Assembly (NCBI RefSeq): GCF_901000735.1
Contig: NC_081544.1
Location: 23,675,900-23,739,899 of the forward strand
Origin: Corylus avellana
Lineage: Eukaryota > Streptophyta > Magnoliopsida > Fagales > Betulaceae
Length of the DNA: 64,000 nt
Direction of reading: 5' to 3'
This document shows positions 44,225 to 55,682 of the stretch, in pieces. The position numbers and the translations under genes are program-made. Within the stretch, counting starts at the first letter, position 1; each line of letters begins with the position of its first letter. The notes beneath the pieces are model-generated. The model ran no database searches. It saw nothing but the letters and a program-made list of their open reading frames with translations, and was not told where the DNA came from.

Positions 44225-45055
44225 TCATAGAACCAAAAACAAACAAACAACAAAACATCCCTCACTAAGAGGGGAGAGGGGGAGGTGGATCTTTTCCACT
44301 ACAGATGGGATGGAGAGGAGGGGAGAAAAAGGAGAGAAGAAAGTGAGAATGCAACCGGAGATAACTCTGGCCCAATAAGCCACATAATGGGGGCAGAAGT
44401 TAGCACTTTTGTTAACTTTCCTAACCTCCCATTGAGAAGAGGAAGGAAGAAGAGATAAAGCATCATAAATTAAAACATCTAATTGCCAATCCAAAATAAT
44501 GGAAGGTTGCTGTAAAGAGGAAATAACAATTGAAGAATCTCCTTCTAAAACAAAATTTCCTAGCTTTGAAGAGGTAGCGAGAGTAGCAGCCAGCAGGGCT
44601 GCTTGAGCTTCACCATAGGCGGGCTCACAAGGAGGATTGAATTGATACAAACTCTTGACAATGAAGCCATTGGAATCTCTACAAACTGCAGCTTGGACTA
44701 AAAATTGATCTCTAATAGCTGTATCGAAGTTGACCTTGAAACTGCCTGGATGAGGGGGAGACCAACTTTCTCTCACAGGTTGAGAAGTAGTTTTCCGAGC
44801 TGCATAGTGTTCTAAGGATAACCTCAAAATATTGTTTGCAAACTTAGAAGCTTTAGGGAGGACTCCATTGTGAATAGCTTGATTCCTAGAAAACCAAAGA
44901 GTATCACACAGCACAGTAGCAAAAATTTGGAAAAGATGAGTGTCAGCTAAAGGGATACTAAAAGATTGGTTAGGTGATAAAATTCCGATGATCCACTTAG
45001 GCAAAGTTAGAGCTGACCAATTACTATGATTACTACACGCGTACCGCCAATTCCT
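44225..45055 (-). pseudogene. 5'-truncated L1-type LINE: RNase H domain
   Basis: Minus-strand frame of 282 codons with an RVT_3/RNase H domain: KVNFDTAIRD (Asp), PAYGEAQAALLA (Glu), LEGDSSIVI (Asp), and an upstream zf-RVT-like tail (WFSRNQAIHNG). Typical of the ORF2 C-terminus of plant L1 LINEs. The first codons (MVVRKD, to 45073) are host sequence, as the same bases occur at 20000-20015. The 3' end has TTG/TTTG repeats (44238-44255). Confidence 0.8.
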
Positions 45056-45257
45056 ATCTTTCCTAACAACCATCTGGATAGTGATCCACTTCTCTTACTT
45101 CCTGTTGAGTATACACTACACGTGTGAGTGTTAGAAAAATGTCTTAAGTATAAGTGATTAATATAGAAAAATATCAGGGGTCACATAATAACATGGCATT
45201 GAAATAAATTCACCAAGAACTTTACCCTCCCAAAAATGAATCCATACCTCAGCCATT

Positions 45258-45524
45258 GGGTGGATGCCTTGAAGGATACTACAATTTTCATCCTTTTAGG
45301 ATGTGCTACCCTTTCTCTCGCGTTTGGCATTAAAGAGCATAGAATAATAATATTAAAAGCATGATGGTGAATTAAGCATATTTCTTGTCATTGTTGTTTC
45401 TGCCATAAGTAATTTTAGGCAAAAACAGACAAATTGATGACAAATTATCCGAAGTCAACAATAATATCCCAGTTAATGTTGTGAAAGTTGGGGGCATCAA
45501 CAGAGATTTCAGTAATTCAAATTC
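45258..45524 (+). pseudogene. ACA fragment, plus arm of a head-to-head pair
   Basis: TM1 to the QVDVV region of the ACA gene, with small deletions (TTCATCCTTTTAGGATGTGC, CATATTTCTTGTCATTG). Meets a minus-strand ACA fragment at 45524. Confidence 0.8.
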
Positions 45525-45920
45525 AACTGATATCTGTTGATACCCTCCACCTCTCACATCATCAACTGGGATGTTGTTGCTAACTTTAATTTGAATGATT
45601 TCTCAATTTGTCTGTTTTGACTTATATCCGAAAAAACTAGCAATGACAAGAAATATTTGCTCTAACAAATACGCTTCCACCATCATATGCCATATCCATC
45701 TTTGAATATTCCATGCTCTGTAACGACAAACGCAAGAGAAACGGCAGCTTATCTTTTCTGTTTCACAGCTTCAGGAAGACTTGTTTGATGAAATTTGAAT
45801 CTGTTTTCAGGTTTGAGATGAACAAAGATGAAAGAAGGAAAAGAAAGCAACAAAAGAAAGCAACAGATGGTAACAAAAGAAAGGGCAGGCAGAGGGCAGT
45901 GGCATCTCAATCTGAGATGG
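45524..45920 (-). pseudogene. ACA fragment, minus arm of a head-to-head pair
   Basis: Runs from the VFEIVVG region back to the N-terminal start region, decayed. With the plus arm it gives partial self-complementarity around 45524. Paralogous to 20390-20645. Confidence 0.75.
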
Positions 45921-46068
45921 TGTGGTTTGGGTGAAGCTAGTTCAACCTAGTATTTATGCATTTCCTTGTACGTGGTGGGTAGGTAACTTCTTTCTTGCTG
46001 TTTATGATCGAGAAGCAACTGTTTTCAGTTGAACGCCTCAAAAGGTCGGGTCACTCCCGGCTTGTACT

Positions 46069-46416
46069 TAGGGGTGTCAACCCGGTCCGGTTTCCCGGTT
46101 TTTGGCCAAAACCGGAACCGGAACCGGGGTATCCCGGTTCTTGGTTTTGGGAAACCGGAACCGGAACCGGGACCCCGGTTCCCTGCCGGTTCCGGTTTTA
46201 CCCGGTCCGGTACCCGGTTTTTGAAAATAATTAGTGTTTGGGGCTTATTTTAGGTATTGGGCCTAAAATAAGCCCATTATTTTTTTCATAAGTTAGCTCA
46301 TTTAAAAAAGAAACTATTAATCTTTTTGTCTAAATTAAAGAGGCTTTATTGTGATTGTTTCAAATAATTAAAAAATAAACTTAAAAAAGCATAAAAATCC
46401 TAAATAATCAATGTTT
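46069..46416. mobile_element. CCGGTT-rich hAT-like element, left part, cut by gap
   Basis: Begins TAGGGGTGTCAACCCGG after CTTGTACT (46061-46068), same as the complete copy at 47236, and is cut by the N run. Confidence 0.75.
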
Positions 46417-46516
46417 NNNNNNNNNNNNNNNNNNNNNNNNNNNNNNNNNNNNNNNNNNNNNNNNNNNNNNNNNNNNNNNNNNNNNNNNNNNNNNNNNNNN
46501 NNNNNNNNNNNNNNNN
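46417..46516. other. Scaffold gap of exactly 100 N
   Basis: A round-number N run, the convention for a gap of unknown size. Confidence 0.95.
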
Positions 46517-47235
46517 ATATTAAAAGCATGATGGTGAATTAAGCATATTTCTTGTCATTGTTGTTTCTGCCATAAGTAATTTTAGGCAAAAACAGACAAA
46601 TTGATGACAAATTATCCGAAGTCAACAATAATATCCCAGTTAATGTTGTGAAAGTTGGGGGCATCAACAGAGATTTCAGTAATTCAAATTCAACTGATAT
46701 CTGTTGATACCCTCCACCTCTCACATCATCAACTGGGATGTTGTTGCTAACTTTAATTTGAATGATTTCTCAATTTGTCTGTTTTGACTTATATCCGAAA
46801 AAACTAGCAATGACAAGAAATATTTGCTCTAACAAATACGCTTCCACCATCATATGCCATATCCATCTTTGAATATTCCATGCTCTGTAACGACAAACGC
46901 AAGAGAAACGGCAGCTTATCTTTTCTGTTTCACAGCTTCAGGAAGACTTGTTTGATGAAATTTGAATCTGTTTTCAGGTTTGAGATGAACAAAGATGAAA
47001 GAAGGAAAAGAAAGCAACAAAAGAAAGCAACAGATGGTAACAAAAGAAAGGGCAGGCAGAGGGCAGTGGCATCTCAATCTGAGATGGTGTGGTTTGGGTG
47101 AAGCTAGTTCAACCTAGTATTTATGCATTTCCTTGTACGTGGTGGGTAGGTAACTTCTTTCTTGCTGTTTATGATCGAGAAGCAACTGTTTTCAGTTGAA
47201 CGCCTCAAAAGGTCGGGTCACTCCCGGCTTGTACT
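46517..47235. pseudogene. Second copy of the head-to-head ACA fragments
   Basis: Near-identical to 45350-46068 at a fixed offset of 1167 bases; the two largest open frames give identical peptides in both copies. Plus arm to 46691, minus arm to about 47087. Probably an assembly duplicate. Confidence 0.8.
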
Positions 47236-47954
47236 TAGGGGTGTCAACCCGGTCCGGTTTCCCGGTTTTTGGCCAAAACCGGAACCGGAACCGGGGTACC
47301 CGGTTCTTGGTTTTGGGAAACCGGAACCAGAACCGGGACCCCGGTTAACCGGGGTCCCGGTTCCGGTTTTACCCGGTCCGGTACCCGGTTTTTGAAAATA
47401 ATTAGTGTTTGGGGCTTATTTTAGGTATTGGGCCTAAAATAAGCCCATTATTTTTTTCATAAGTTAACTCATTTAAAAAAAAAAACTATTAATCTTTTTG
47501 TCTAAATTAAAGAGGCTTTATTGTGATTGTTCCAAATAATTAAAAAATAAACCTAAAAAAGCCTAAAAATCCTAAAAAGTCAATGTTTTTGCCTATATGA
47601 GCCTTAGAAATAAAAATTCAAATTTTTTAAAATACCCTAAAAATCATTTTAAAACCTTCAAAACCGGAAAAGTGAGAAACCTAATTGCTTAAGGTCCTAA
47701 ACGTTGTGTAAAAGACTAAAAGAATTATAAAATATTAATATATATATACAATATAATAATATATAAATATTATTTAATAAAATAAGACCCGGTTCCGGTT
47801 TTCCCGGTTTTTACCGGGTGCCAAAAACCGGGACCGGAACCGGGGTCCCGGTTTTTTTTTTTTTGGCAACCGGAACCGGAACCGGTCCCCGGTTTCCCGG
47901 TTTCCCGGTTTTCCGGTCCCGGTTCCGGTTTCCCGGTTATTTTTGACACCCCTA
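47236..47954. mobile_element. CCGGTT-rich hAT-like MITE, complete copy
   Basis: 719 bp, ends TAGGGGTGTCAA / TTTGACACCCCTA, perfect 8-bp flanks CTTGTACT (47228-47235, 47955-47962). Both subterminal regions are dense in CCGG(T/A)(T/A)CC-type hexamers able to pair with each other. Confidence 0.85.
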
Positions 47955-47962
47955 CTTGTACT

Positions 47963-48237
47963 CAAGATACGGTCAATTTTAGGCTGCTTGACTTTGTCAG
48001 TATTCGGTTGGCGTGCGTGTTTGAGTCATATGCCTGGGCCCTGGGCCCCGGGCCCTGGGCCATCCCTCCGGCTAAGCCTAATAGAATTATAGAAACTCTT
48101 GCCTGGAGACAACGTTGAACGATGGGTATTGCATTGACCACCCACATCCACGTCCAACACGTTCGGCGTAGGAGACCGGCGAAAAAGGTCGAAAGCTCTA
48201 ATTAAAGTTCTCGTCTTCCTTTTTCAAAGGAAGGAAT
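47963..48237. other. Continuation of duplication unit 2
   Basis: Matches 20763-21040 (GAGACAACGTTGAACGATGG, AACACGTTCGGCGTAGGAGA). Contains a GC-only stretch CCTGGGCCCTGGGCCCCGGG at about 48030. Confidence 0.6.
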
Positions 48238-48245
48238 ATTATGAG

Positions 48246-49837
48246 TCAGGGCCGGCAAAATGGGTATGTGGGTTGACCCGTTTATGACTCGTGGTGACCC
48301 GTAACCCATTTAAGGTGTACCCAAACACGACCTGTTTAGTTAACGGGTAGGTCTCACCAGACACGACACGACACGGCAATTTTTACGGGTCACCCAACAC
48401 GACCCGTGAAACCCATTTAAAATAATGGGTCGTGTCGGGTCGACATGACCCATGAAACCCATTTAAAATAATGGGTCTTGTCGGGTCGACATGACCCGTT
48501 TAACTTAAAAAGTTTTTATTTTTTATTTTTTATGGTTTTAAATGAAATAATAATAGTTTTAGCAATTATCTCTTAAAATTAAACTCCTAGCAGGCTATCA
48601 ACAAATCACTTAATAGTTAATAGACTTAATTGTCTAATCAAATAACCAAAAAAAAATTACATCATCATTACAATTTACAAATTTACAAATACAAATTGGG
48701 TTCCCATTTTGCCCAATTTACAAACTACATCATTTGAATATGTACAAGGAAGTTCATCAAAATGGGTCCCAACTGTTGAGGTCTTCACGCTTCTTCTGGA
48801 CCTTTTTTTTCGTCATCGGATTCATATGAATAGAAGGATCTTCTATTGTATATATTTCAACCACATCGTCATCAAATACAACCGAATATTCGTTAATCAC
48901 CTATACATAATCATTAGTAAGTCAGTTACAAATAAGTTCAAGATTTCAAATAAGTTCAAGACTTCAAGTAAGAATCAGATTAGATACTTACTGTCTCTCA
49001 CATGTAATCATACTTACTGTCTCTCACATTTGGTTTCTACCCAAAAGAACCAAAAAAACAAAAAAAATGTTACAGTTTTAGGAGTTGTTGTGAAAGTCCT
49101 AAATGTCTCTCCCTTGTTTGTTTGTTTGCAAGAAAATGGCTCTTGCTGGGTTTTTCTCTCTTCTTTCTTTATGAGGTTCTCATTTCTCAATCAAACACAT
49201 ATAATGCAAGAAAATAGAAAACAACTCAATATTTGTGTGATCCAAATCATATTTCACTTAGGCCACCATGCAGAAAAGATTTCACTAAATGAAATTTGCA
49301 TTATTTCGTTTGCTCAACATTTTTTCCAGAGAATAATTATATTAAATTACTAACCCAAACATTTTTCTACAAGTAAAATGATTTTATTACGAAAAAGGAA
49401 GACACTCATATACACAGGGAGCATATTGAAGCTACTCCTAAAAATTACAATCTGAAATTCAAAAGATTAAAAAATTCAAAAGACATGGAATGGAATTACT
49501 AACCCAAACATGAAACCATAAAATGCAACAAATTGTCAACATCTTCATAGTTGATAAATATTGGAAAGAACTTGAAGGACAAAACCCAAATGCACATAGG
49601 ATAAATGTAAAAGGTGCATTTAGGTTTATGTTTCATTGTTTTTTTCAGGTTAAAAAATAAATAATTAAAAAATAAATAAACGGGTCTGGCAGGTTACTCG
49701 CGGGTGACCTGTGACACGACCCGTTAAGAGCAACATAAACAGGTCGTAAATGGGTCGAACCGTTTACGACTTAAACCCATTAATTTCGTGTCATGTTCGT
49801 ATCGGGTTGTCAGATCGTGTCAAAATTGCCAGCCCTA
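48246..49837. mobile_element. hAT-type element, 1592 bp
   Basis: Ends TCAGGGCCGGCAA and TTGCCAGCCCTA; 8-bp flanks ATTATGAG / ATTATGAC (one mismatch). Subterminal ACACGACCCGT / ACGGGTC repeats. The 214-codon open frame inside (48709-49353) has no family resemblance; no transposase is recognised. Confidence 0.75.
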
Positions 49838-49971
49838 ATTATGACCTCATCTACATAAATGCTACGTATCGTTCTCAAGGTATATTCGTAATTTACATAA
49901 CATTTTTTTTTTTTTTTAACAAGAACAAGTTAAAAATATATATTTTTTAATTTATGTTATATTTATAATTT

Positions 49972-52343
49972 TGGGAAACTTCACTTACCCTCCTATACTT
50001 TCGCGGTTTTTGCAAACACCCCCCCATTGTTCAAAAACTCTTAATTTGATGTATCCAACTTTCGTTTCCTTCCACTTTGCCCCTTTCGTTAGGATTTTGT
50101 AGTTAAATCAAACGGTCAAATGAGTAAAAGTCCTTTATACCCCCAAATTTTTTTAAAATTCCAAATTTACCCTTATTTATAAATAAAAAATTATTATTAT
50201 AATTATTATATTTAAAAATAAATAAATAAATAAGTGACCCACCGGCGGGTCACAAGTGACCCCCGTTGGGTCAAACACCGTCAACTTTTTTTTTTTTTAA
50301 TATATAATAATAATAATATGACCCGTGAGTCACAATACGGGTGGGTTAGATCCACCGGTAAACCCACAGGTCAGAATTTAAAATATATATATATATAACT
50401 TTTCTCCACTGGCTGAATGCAACCGTTCTGTGGATTTTTCAAAATATTTGCTTGGAATTAATCCTTCTTGGATACAATTCAAATCAACACCAGAATCAAT
50501 TAAAGCAACAACATCAAGGGAAAAATCAGGAGAAACAATGATATGCACGTTAGAATGCCATTTGGGAGGAACAACTTTGTTGATCAAATTGACAAAATGG
50601 GTTTTGTCAGGAACAGAGATGGGGAGTTGCTTATTCTTTTTTAAATCAACCATTTCATTTCTGATATTACGAATCTCGTATTTCAAATCTGAGACTATAA
50701 CTGCTTTGGATTTTTGCTTTGAAAATTTTTCCAAAGTATTTTCAGGAGAAGTTTTAGCATTGCTTTGTTCTCCTGGTTTGGTTAGAACAGAACAAGTACT
50801 AATACATTTAAGGTTAACTTCCTTAGGAAAAGTAGATTCAAAATCTTTCGTAGGATTGACAGATCCGTTAAAGATCTTTTGGAGGTTAAGTTCAATTTCA
50901 ATCTTACCAAAGTTTTGTTCAAGAATTCTGACGTTAGAATCAGTGGGTTCTTGAGAGGAGTTTTCAAAATCGAGAAAAGAAACCTTTTTGGTGCCAAACT
51001 CTTGTTCAGAAGAACTAGCACTACCATTAGAAAACTCAGAAAGGAATTTGTCAATTTTCTCAAGATTTTCTTGAGAAGTCTTTTGATAAGAAAGTTTTGA
51101 TAAATCTGGGAGAGAAATCAGAGGGTTTTTAAATTGCTCGATGATTCTCCTATCGTTAGTGATAGGGTCCTTATCATGAGTTTTGAAAGGGGAACACTTA
51201 ACAACCATGTTGTTGACATCAAGAAGAGTGTTTTCAGTAGGAGGATGGGAAGATCTGATGACAGATTTATCCTCTTTGACAAACTTCTTTTTGACAACGT
51301 TCAAATCAATTTCGTCCGGAAAATGCTTTTGAAGAAAATCAAAAAACAAAATGTGAGTTTGGGACTCGATCATAGCCTCGGCCCATTTGACCTTGATACG
51401 ATCTCGTTCCTTTTGGGAATATTTGGCACGGTAAGCATGTCGCAACTCACGATTTTCTTTTGAAGAAAAATCCTTGTTTAAAGCAGACCAATCAATGACA
51501 GAGAAGAAATCTCTGATATGAGCAGTGATAACATTACACTGATGAGGAAAACTCGAGGGAATAGGAGCAACAAAATCAGAAGCAGAAGGAGAGAGAGATC
51601 CACGATCGTCATCCGTTAGGGGATGATTTTTCGTAGAATAAAAAGCAGATGAAACTTGGGAATCGGTAGAAATTCCTTTGAGTTTCAAACCAGGATTAAC
51701 TGTGGGATGAAGATGAGGAGAATCGTTAAGGGATTCGTCGACATCTTTATCTCTACGACGGAGTCCTTCTGAGGTTGTTGAACCCGCAAAAGAATTCCTT
51801 CGTTCGTTAATCAACAGGGGACGTTCAATTCTATTTGAATATCCCAAATCAGCAAAATTGATTTTAACAGATCCATCCATATACTGTTGGATGTAATCAA
51901 GATTAGAGGCATCGTTAACTACTCGAGAAGGTTTTGCAACACCTTCCAAAAGCCATTCGTTGGGTAATTCAATCTCAGCCCATCGAATCATTTTTGGGGT
52001 TTTAATATGAGCATTCTGAGTAGAACTTTGAATCAACAGAGTCGATTCGCCTGTATTCTTAATCACAGCTCTTGGATCAAGATTTGTTTTCATCAACTTA
52101 TAATAAATACGGTAGATGTATATATATATATATACATATATATCTATATATGTTTTAATAAAAAATAAGGGCAAGATTGGAATTTCACACCCCTCCGTTA
52201 GGATTTTCTGTAACAGAAAATCCTAACGGAATTGGCAAAGTGAAAGGAAACAAAAGTTGGATACATCAAAGTGAGAGTTTTTGAATAATATGGGGTGTTT
52301 GCAAAAACCACGAAAGTATAGAGGGGGTAAGTGAAGTTTCCCC
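49972..52343. mobile_element. MULE-type foldback carrying a caulimovirid-like fragment
   Basis: Arms of about 190 bp: TGGGAAACTTCACTTACCC on the left, GGGTAAGTGAAGTTTCCCC on the right, with internal matches (TTTGCAAACACCCC, CCTAACG). Perfect 9-bp flanks TTATAATTT (49963-49971, 52344-52352). Confidence 0.85.
50398..52093 (-). pseudogene. Endogenous caulimovirid-like polyprotein fragment
   Basis: Minus-strand frame of about 565 codons. The N-terminal 100 residues resemble the end of a plant pararetrovirus movement-protein region (RWAEIELPNEWLLEG, YMDGSVKINF), the middle is charged and low-complexity (about 130-480), and the end has a retropepsin motif (ALIDSGVDLNCIQEG). No reverse transcriptase, RNase H or coat protein follows; the frame stops in a TA repeat, so it is a partial, inactive integrated copy. 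(TA)n tracts bound it on both sides (50383-50397, about 52118-52140). A related LTR-element origin is possible. Confidence 0.6.
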
Positions 52344-52437
52344 TTATAATTTAAAGTAATTGTGTTACATGAGGGTCTAAAGGGATGTTACATTACAGGT
52401 CTAATAGAGTACAAAAGGGATACAAACTCTTAAAACT

Positions 52438-52549
52438 TTTTTTTTTTTTTTTGACACGTTCACACAAGAGGGAGAAGGGGGGATTCGAACTAGTGACCTC
52501 CGCTTCATAAGGCATGGTCCCCAACCGATTAAACTACCTTTTAGAGACG
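52438..52549 (-). mobile_element. tRNA-derived SINE
   Basis: Minus strand: A-box-like TAGTTTAATCGGTTGGGG, B-box-like CTAGTTCGAATCCC, and a poly-A tail (T-run from 52438). Flanks ACTCTTAAAACT / ACTCTAAGAACT match at 10 of 12. Confidence 0.7.
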
Positions 52550-52704
52550 ACTCTAAGAACTATTGGATTATGTCTATTGCTTGTGAGAATTATATTAGTA
52601 AATTCACTTTCGTGCTTGGGAGGCCTAATGTACCTCGAATCACCCAAAAATCTATCAATTAATTTGAAAATGCTGCAAGTTGCACTATGAATTAATTACT
52701 TTTA

Positions 52705-53051
52705 GGGGTAACTTCACTTTAGACCCTGAATTACCACGTGATTTGACAAGTCCTCTCAAACTTCAAAACCTCTCAATTTGAACTCATGAACTTTCATTTG
52801 TAATTAATTTGAACCCCTTAAACGTTAAAAGTGAAACAATGACATTTATACCCCTGACTTTTTTATAAAATTCCAAATAAAATTTTTAAAAAAAAGTAAA
52901 AAAAAAAATTAAGGATATTTTGGTCTTTGTAGGTATTGCAGTAGAAGTTAACAGTTAAATCTGACGGAGGAGTTCAAATTGAGAGGTTTTGAAGTTTGGG
53001 AGGACTTGTCAAATCACATGGTAATTCATGGGTATAAAATAAAATTACCCC
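52705..53051. mobile_element. 347-bp MULE-type foldback
   Basis: Arms of about 95 bp (GGGGTAACTTCACTTTAGAC; CTTCAAAACCTCTCAATTTG mirrored). Flanks TTACTTTTA / TTACTTTTT, a 9-bp duplication with one mismatch. Confidence 0.8.
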
Positions 53052-53060
53052 TTACTTTTT

Positions 53061-53590
53061 TTAATGAATTGCAAGGGCATTACTATAGCTCATAGACCAA
53101 ACCATGATGTTTATTTAGGGAACTCGATATAATTCTAAAGTACAATGAAAAATATATATTTTCTAGCAAATGATTTATGACTAAATCTTTTAAGTAATTG
53201 CACAAAAGCATACTTTATGTGGATTATAAAATGCATTTCAATACATGAGATAATTATAGAGACAGATTATAAAAAATCACTAATTCTAGCATACTTTCTT
53301 TTCTACACAATGCATATGAGAAAGTAGAGAGGATGATTCCAAATTAAAATATTTATAACTTTCCAAACAATTCTTCAAAAATTTAATGGCATTGAGATTA
53401 AAACAAAAAATGTTGCTTTTACAAATTAGTTTTAATGGAAAAATAAAAATATATAAAATATCTACTAAACATTAAGCTGTTATATATGAGAACAAGCTTG
53501 AAGAAGGTAGTGAATAAAAGAAAAAAACATGCTACATGCTACACTTTCATCCTACCTTTATTCTATAGGCTTTGGAATCTTGTTTTTAAC
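53061..53590. other. AT-rich stretch, nothing recognised
   Basis: No gene, element end or similarity to unit 1 seen; lies between paralogous anchors, so probably inserted material. Confidence 0.3.
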
Positions 53591-54308
53591 AAGATTTGAT
53601 AGACACTACCACATGAATCCAACCATATGGGAGTGAAATTTGAGTGTAATATGTAACATTATTCTAAAAGAAAAGTATTGAGAAGGAGAATAAAATAACT
53701 ATGATTTCGTCCCAAAAGAAAATTAAAAAGAAGGAAAGTGTCCAAATAATTTTTTATTTGTTGCATATTGGTAGAAATAATAACAATATACTAAGAGCAT
53801 GTTTGGTATGCAGAATAGACACCTGAAGTAAAATAACTATTCCTATAAAATAACTTTCTTTCTTTTTTTTTCTTTTGGTTATATACTATTTTTATGAACA
53901 ACTATTCCCCTAGGAAAATGAATAACTATTTCTTTAAAAAATGACATGAATATAATGAATTTTCCAATAGAACCATTCAATTTTTTTTTTTTTTTTTGTT
54001 CTTGCAAACCTAAATTAAAAAACAAGAAGGGAGAGACAATCACAAAACATTCCATGGGTGCCTAAACACCCAATGGGGTGGCCGACCACTCTAGAAGAAC
54101 CACGAGGGTGGTGCGACCACCCCTTGTTACTCCAAAGCGTTGTTGGGGGTGGCTATGACTACCCATAGAGATCCTCGATGGCTCACCACGAGTGGCTTTG
54201 GTGATCTGCCATGGTGGTCAGCTACCAAAAAGATATTTTCTCCGTTTTTCTTTTTATATGAAAATTATTATTATTATTATTATTATCTTCGATATTTTAG
54301 AAATTTTA
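53591..54308. other. Duplicated 3' flank of gene D (distal part)
   Basis: Collinear with 21095-21825: GATTTCGTCCCAAAAGAA, GTTTGGTATGCAGAATAG, GAGACAATCACAAAAC and CACTCTAGAAGAACCACGAG are shared. Includes the decayed MITE noted at 21331. Confidence 0.6.
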
Positions 54309-54502
54309 GAGACGGATTTAGGGGGGACCGGCAGTGGCCCTAGTCCCCCCCACATTACAAGAAAAAAAATTTAAGGCAAAAAAAAAAAAAAAAAAAAATT
54401 AAGGTAAAAAAGTAATAATTTAAGATATTTTTTGCCAATTGGTCCCTCCTTAAATTTTTTTGGCCTCGAGTCCTCGCAAATTCAAAGCTGGTTCCGTCCT
54501 TG
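54309..54502. mobile_element. Small hAT-like MITE, unit 2 only
   Basis: GAGACGGATTTAGGGGGG on the left is mirrored by GGTTCCGTCCTTGAG on the right. Unit 1 reads through the site (TTTAATAATTTTGGTAC near 21828). Confidence 0.55.
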
Positions 54503-54586
54503 AGTAATTTTGGTACAATTTTAGCGAAAGCATATTTCCTGTTACCAAACTATGTTATAAGAATGGCTATTTAATTTTATATTATT

Positions 54587-54758
54587 GAGGAGTGTTACAC
54601 ATCCCAAATTTTCCTCACAAAAGTTAATTCCTAAATGATGTGTCACCATCTCATGAAATTTATTATTTTGGAAAGTGTGTTACTAACTTATGGAATGGTG
54701 ACATATCATTTGGGAACAACCTTTTGGGAAGAAAATTTGGGATGTGTAGCATTTCTCA
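54587..54758. mobile_element. 172-bp hAT-like MITE, unit 2 only
   Basis: Ends GAGGAGTGTTACACATCCC / GGGATGTGTAGCATTTCTCA; perfect 8-bp flanks ATATTATT (54579-54586, 54759-54766). Unit 1 has a single ATATTATT at this position (near 21877), an empty site. Confidence 0.88.
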
Positions 54759-54768
54759 ATATTATTTA

Positions 54769-55175
54769 GAGAAACTTCATTTACTCTCTGAATTGTCACC
54801 CCTTTTGTAATGTCTTCCTAAAGTTCAAAACCTCTCAATTTAATTTATCAAACTTTTAATTTTTTTCATTGTCCACTGTGGGCGCAACCAGTAAGATTTT
54901 CGGTTAAATCTCAACAAAATTTCTAAAATACCCCTATTTTTTTTTTATAGAAAAAAACATTTAATTTTTTTTTTTTGCAAAATTTGAGACATGGGTGTTT
55001 TTGCAAATACCATTAAATTTGGATCAACGTATTACTCTTTGCATTTTTTTTTTCCTAAAACAAATGCGAGTATTTTGAGAAACGTTAAGGGATAGATGAG
55101 ATTATAAACACTTAAAAGATAGATACACTAAATTGAAAAAAAAAAAAAAAAAAAAAAATGCTAAAGTTTCCAGCG
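54769..55175. repeat. Degenerate foldback, MULE-type layout
   Basis: AGAAACTTCATTTACTCTCTG on the left and ATGCTAAAGTTTCC on the right, with AAAACCTCTCAATTTAATTT opposed to TACACTAAATTG. Borders not exact; poly-A at 55136-55158. Confidence 0.4.
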
Positions 55176-55197
55176 TACCAAATTTTTATTTTTTATA

Positions 55198-55666
55198 GGG
55201 AAAAATATAAAAAAACCTTCCAAACTACCAACGGTTTTCGATTTAGCCCCCTAATGTTTCAAAAGCGATAAAATAGCCCCCCAAACTACTAAACTATTGC
55301 ATTTTGATCACTCCGTTAGTCAAAACCGTTAGTTTGGACGGAAACTGAAAACGACGTCGTTTTGTTGGGGGGGTATTTTATCACTTTTTGAACATTAAGG
55401 GGCTAAAATGAAAATGGCTGGTAGTTTGGGGGGCTTTTTTATATATTTCCCCAAAAAATTTTTTTTTCATAAAAGGGCATTGTAGTAACTTACCCATAAC
55501 AAAACGACGTCGTTTTACAATCTCCGCCCAAACTGACGGTTTTGACTAACGGAGTGGCCAAAATGCAATAGTTTGGTAATTTGGGGGCTACTTTATCACT
55601 TTTGGAATATTAGGGGGTTAAATCGAAAACCGATGGTAGTTTGGGAGGCTTTTTTATATTTTTCCT
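55198..55666. mobile_element. 469-bp MULE-type foldback
   Basis: Arms of about 150 bp (AAACTACCAACGGTTTTCGAT mirrored by ATCGAAAACCGATGGTAGTTT; AAAACGACGTCGTTTT in both). 9-bp flanks TTTTTTATA (55189-55197, 55667-55675). Confidence 0.85.
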
Positions 55667-55682
55667 TTTTTTATATTTAGGA

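Noticed and set aside
45055..45073. Native start codon of the LINE RNase H frame
   Set aside because: These bases also occur at 20000-20015 without the LINE, so they are host flank.
48030..48062. GGGCCC-rich palindromic stretch as a regulatory site
   Set aside because: Short, simple and without counterpart in unit 1 or near a gene start.
48709..49353. 214-codon open frame inside the hAT-type element
   Set aside because: Low-complexity composition, no motif, no transposase resemblance; a reverse-strand hint of a lysine-rich segment ending NSWDPF was too weak to call a BED-finger remnant.
52455..52545. Possible tRNA gene (GGGATTCGAACTAGTGACC)
   Set aside because: A- and B-box-like words are present but no acceptor stem; the poly-A and flanking duplication make it a SINE.
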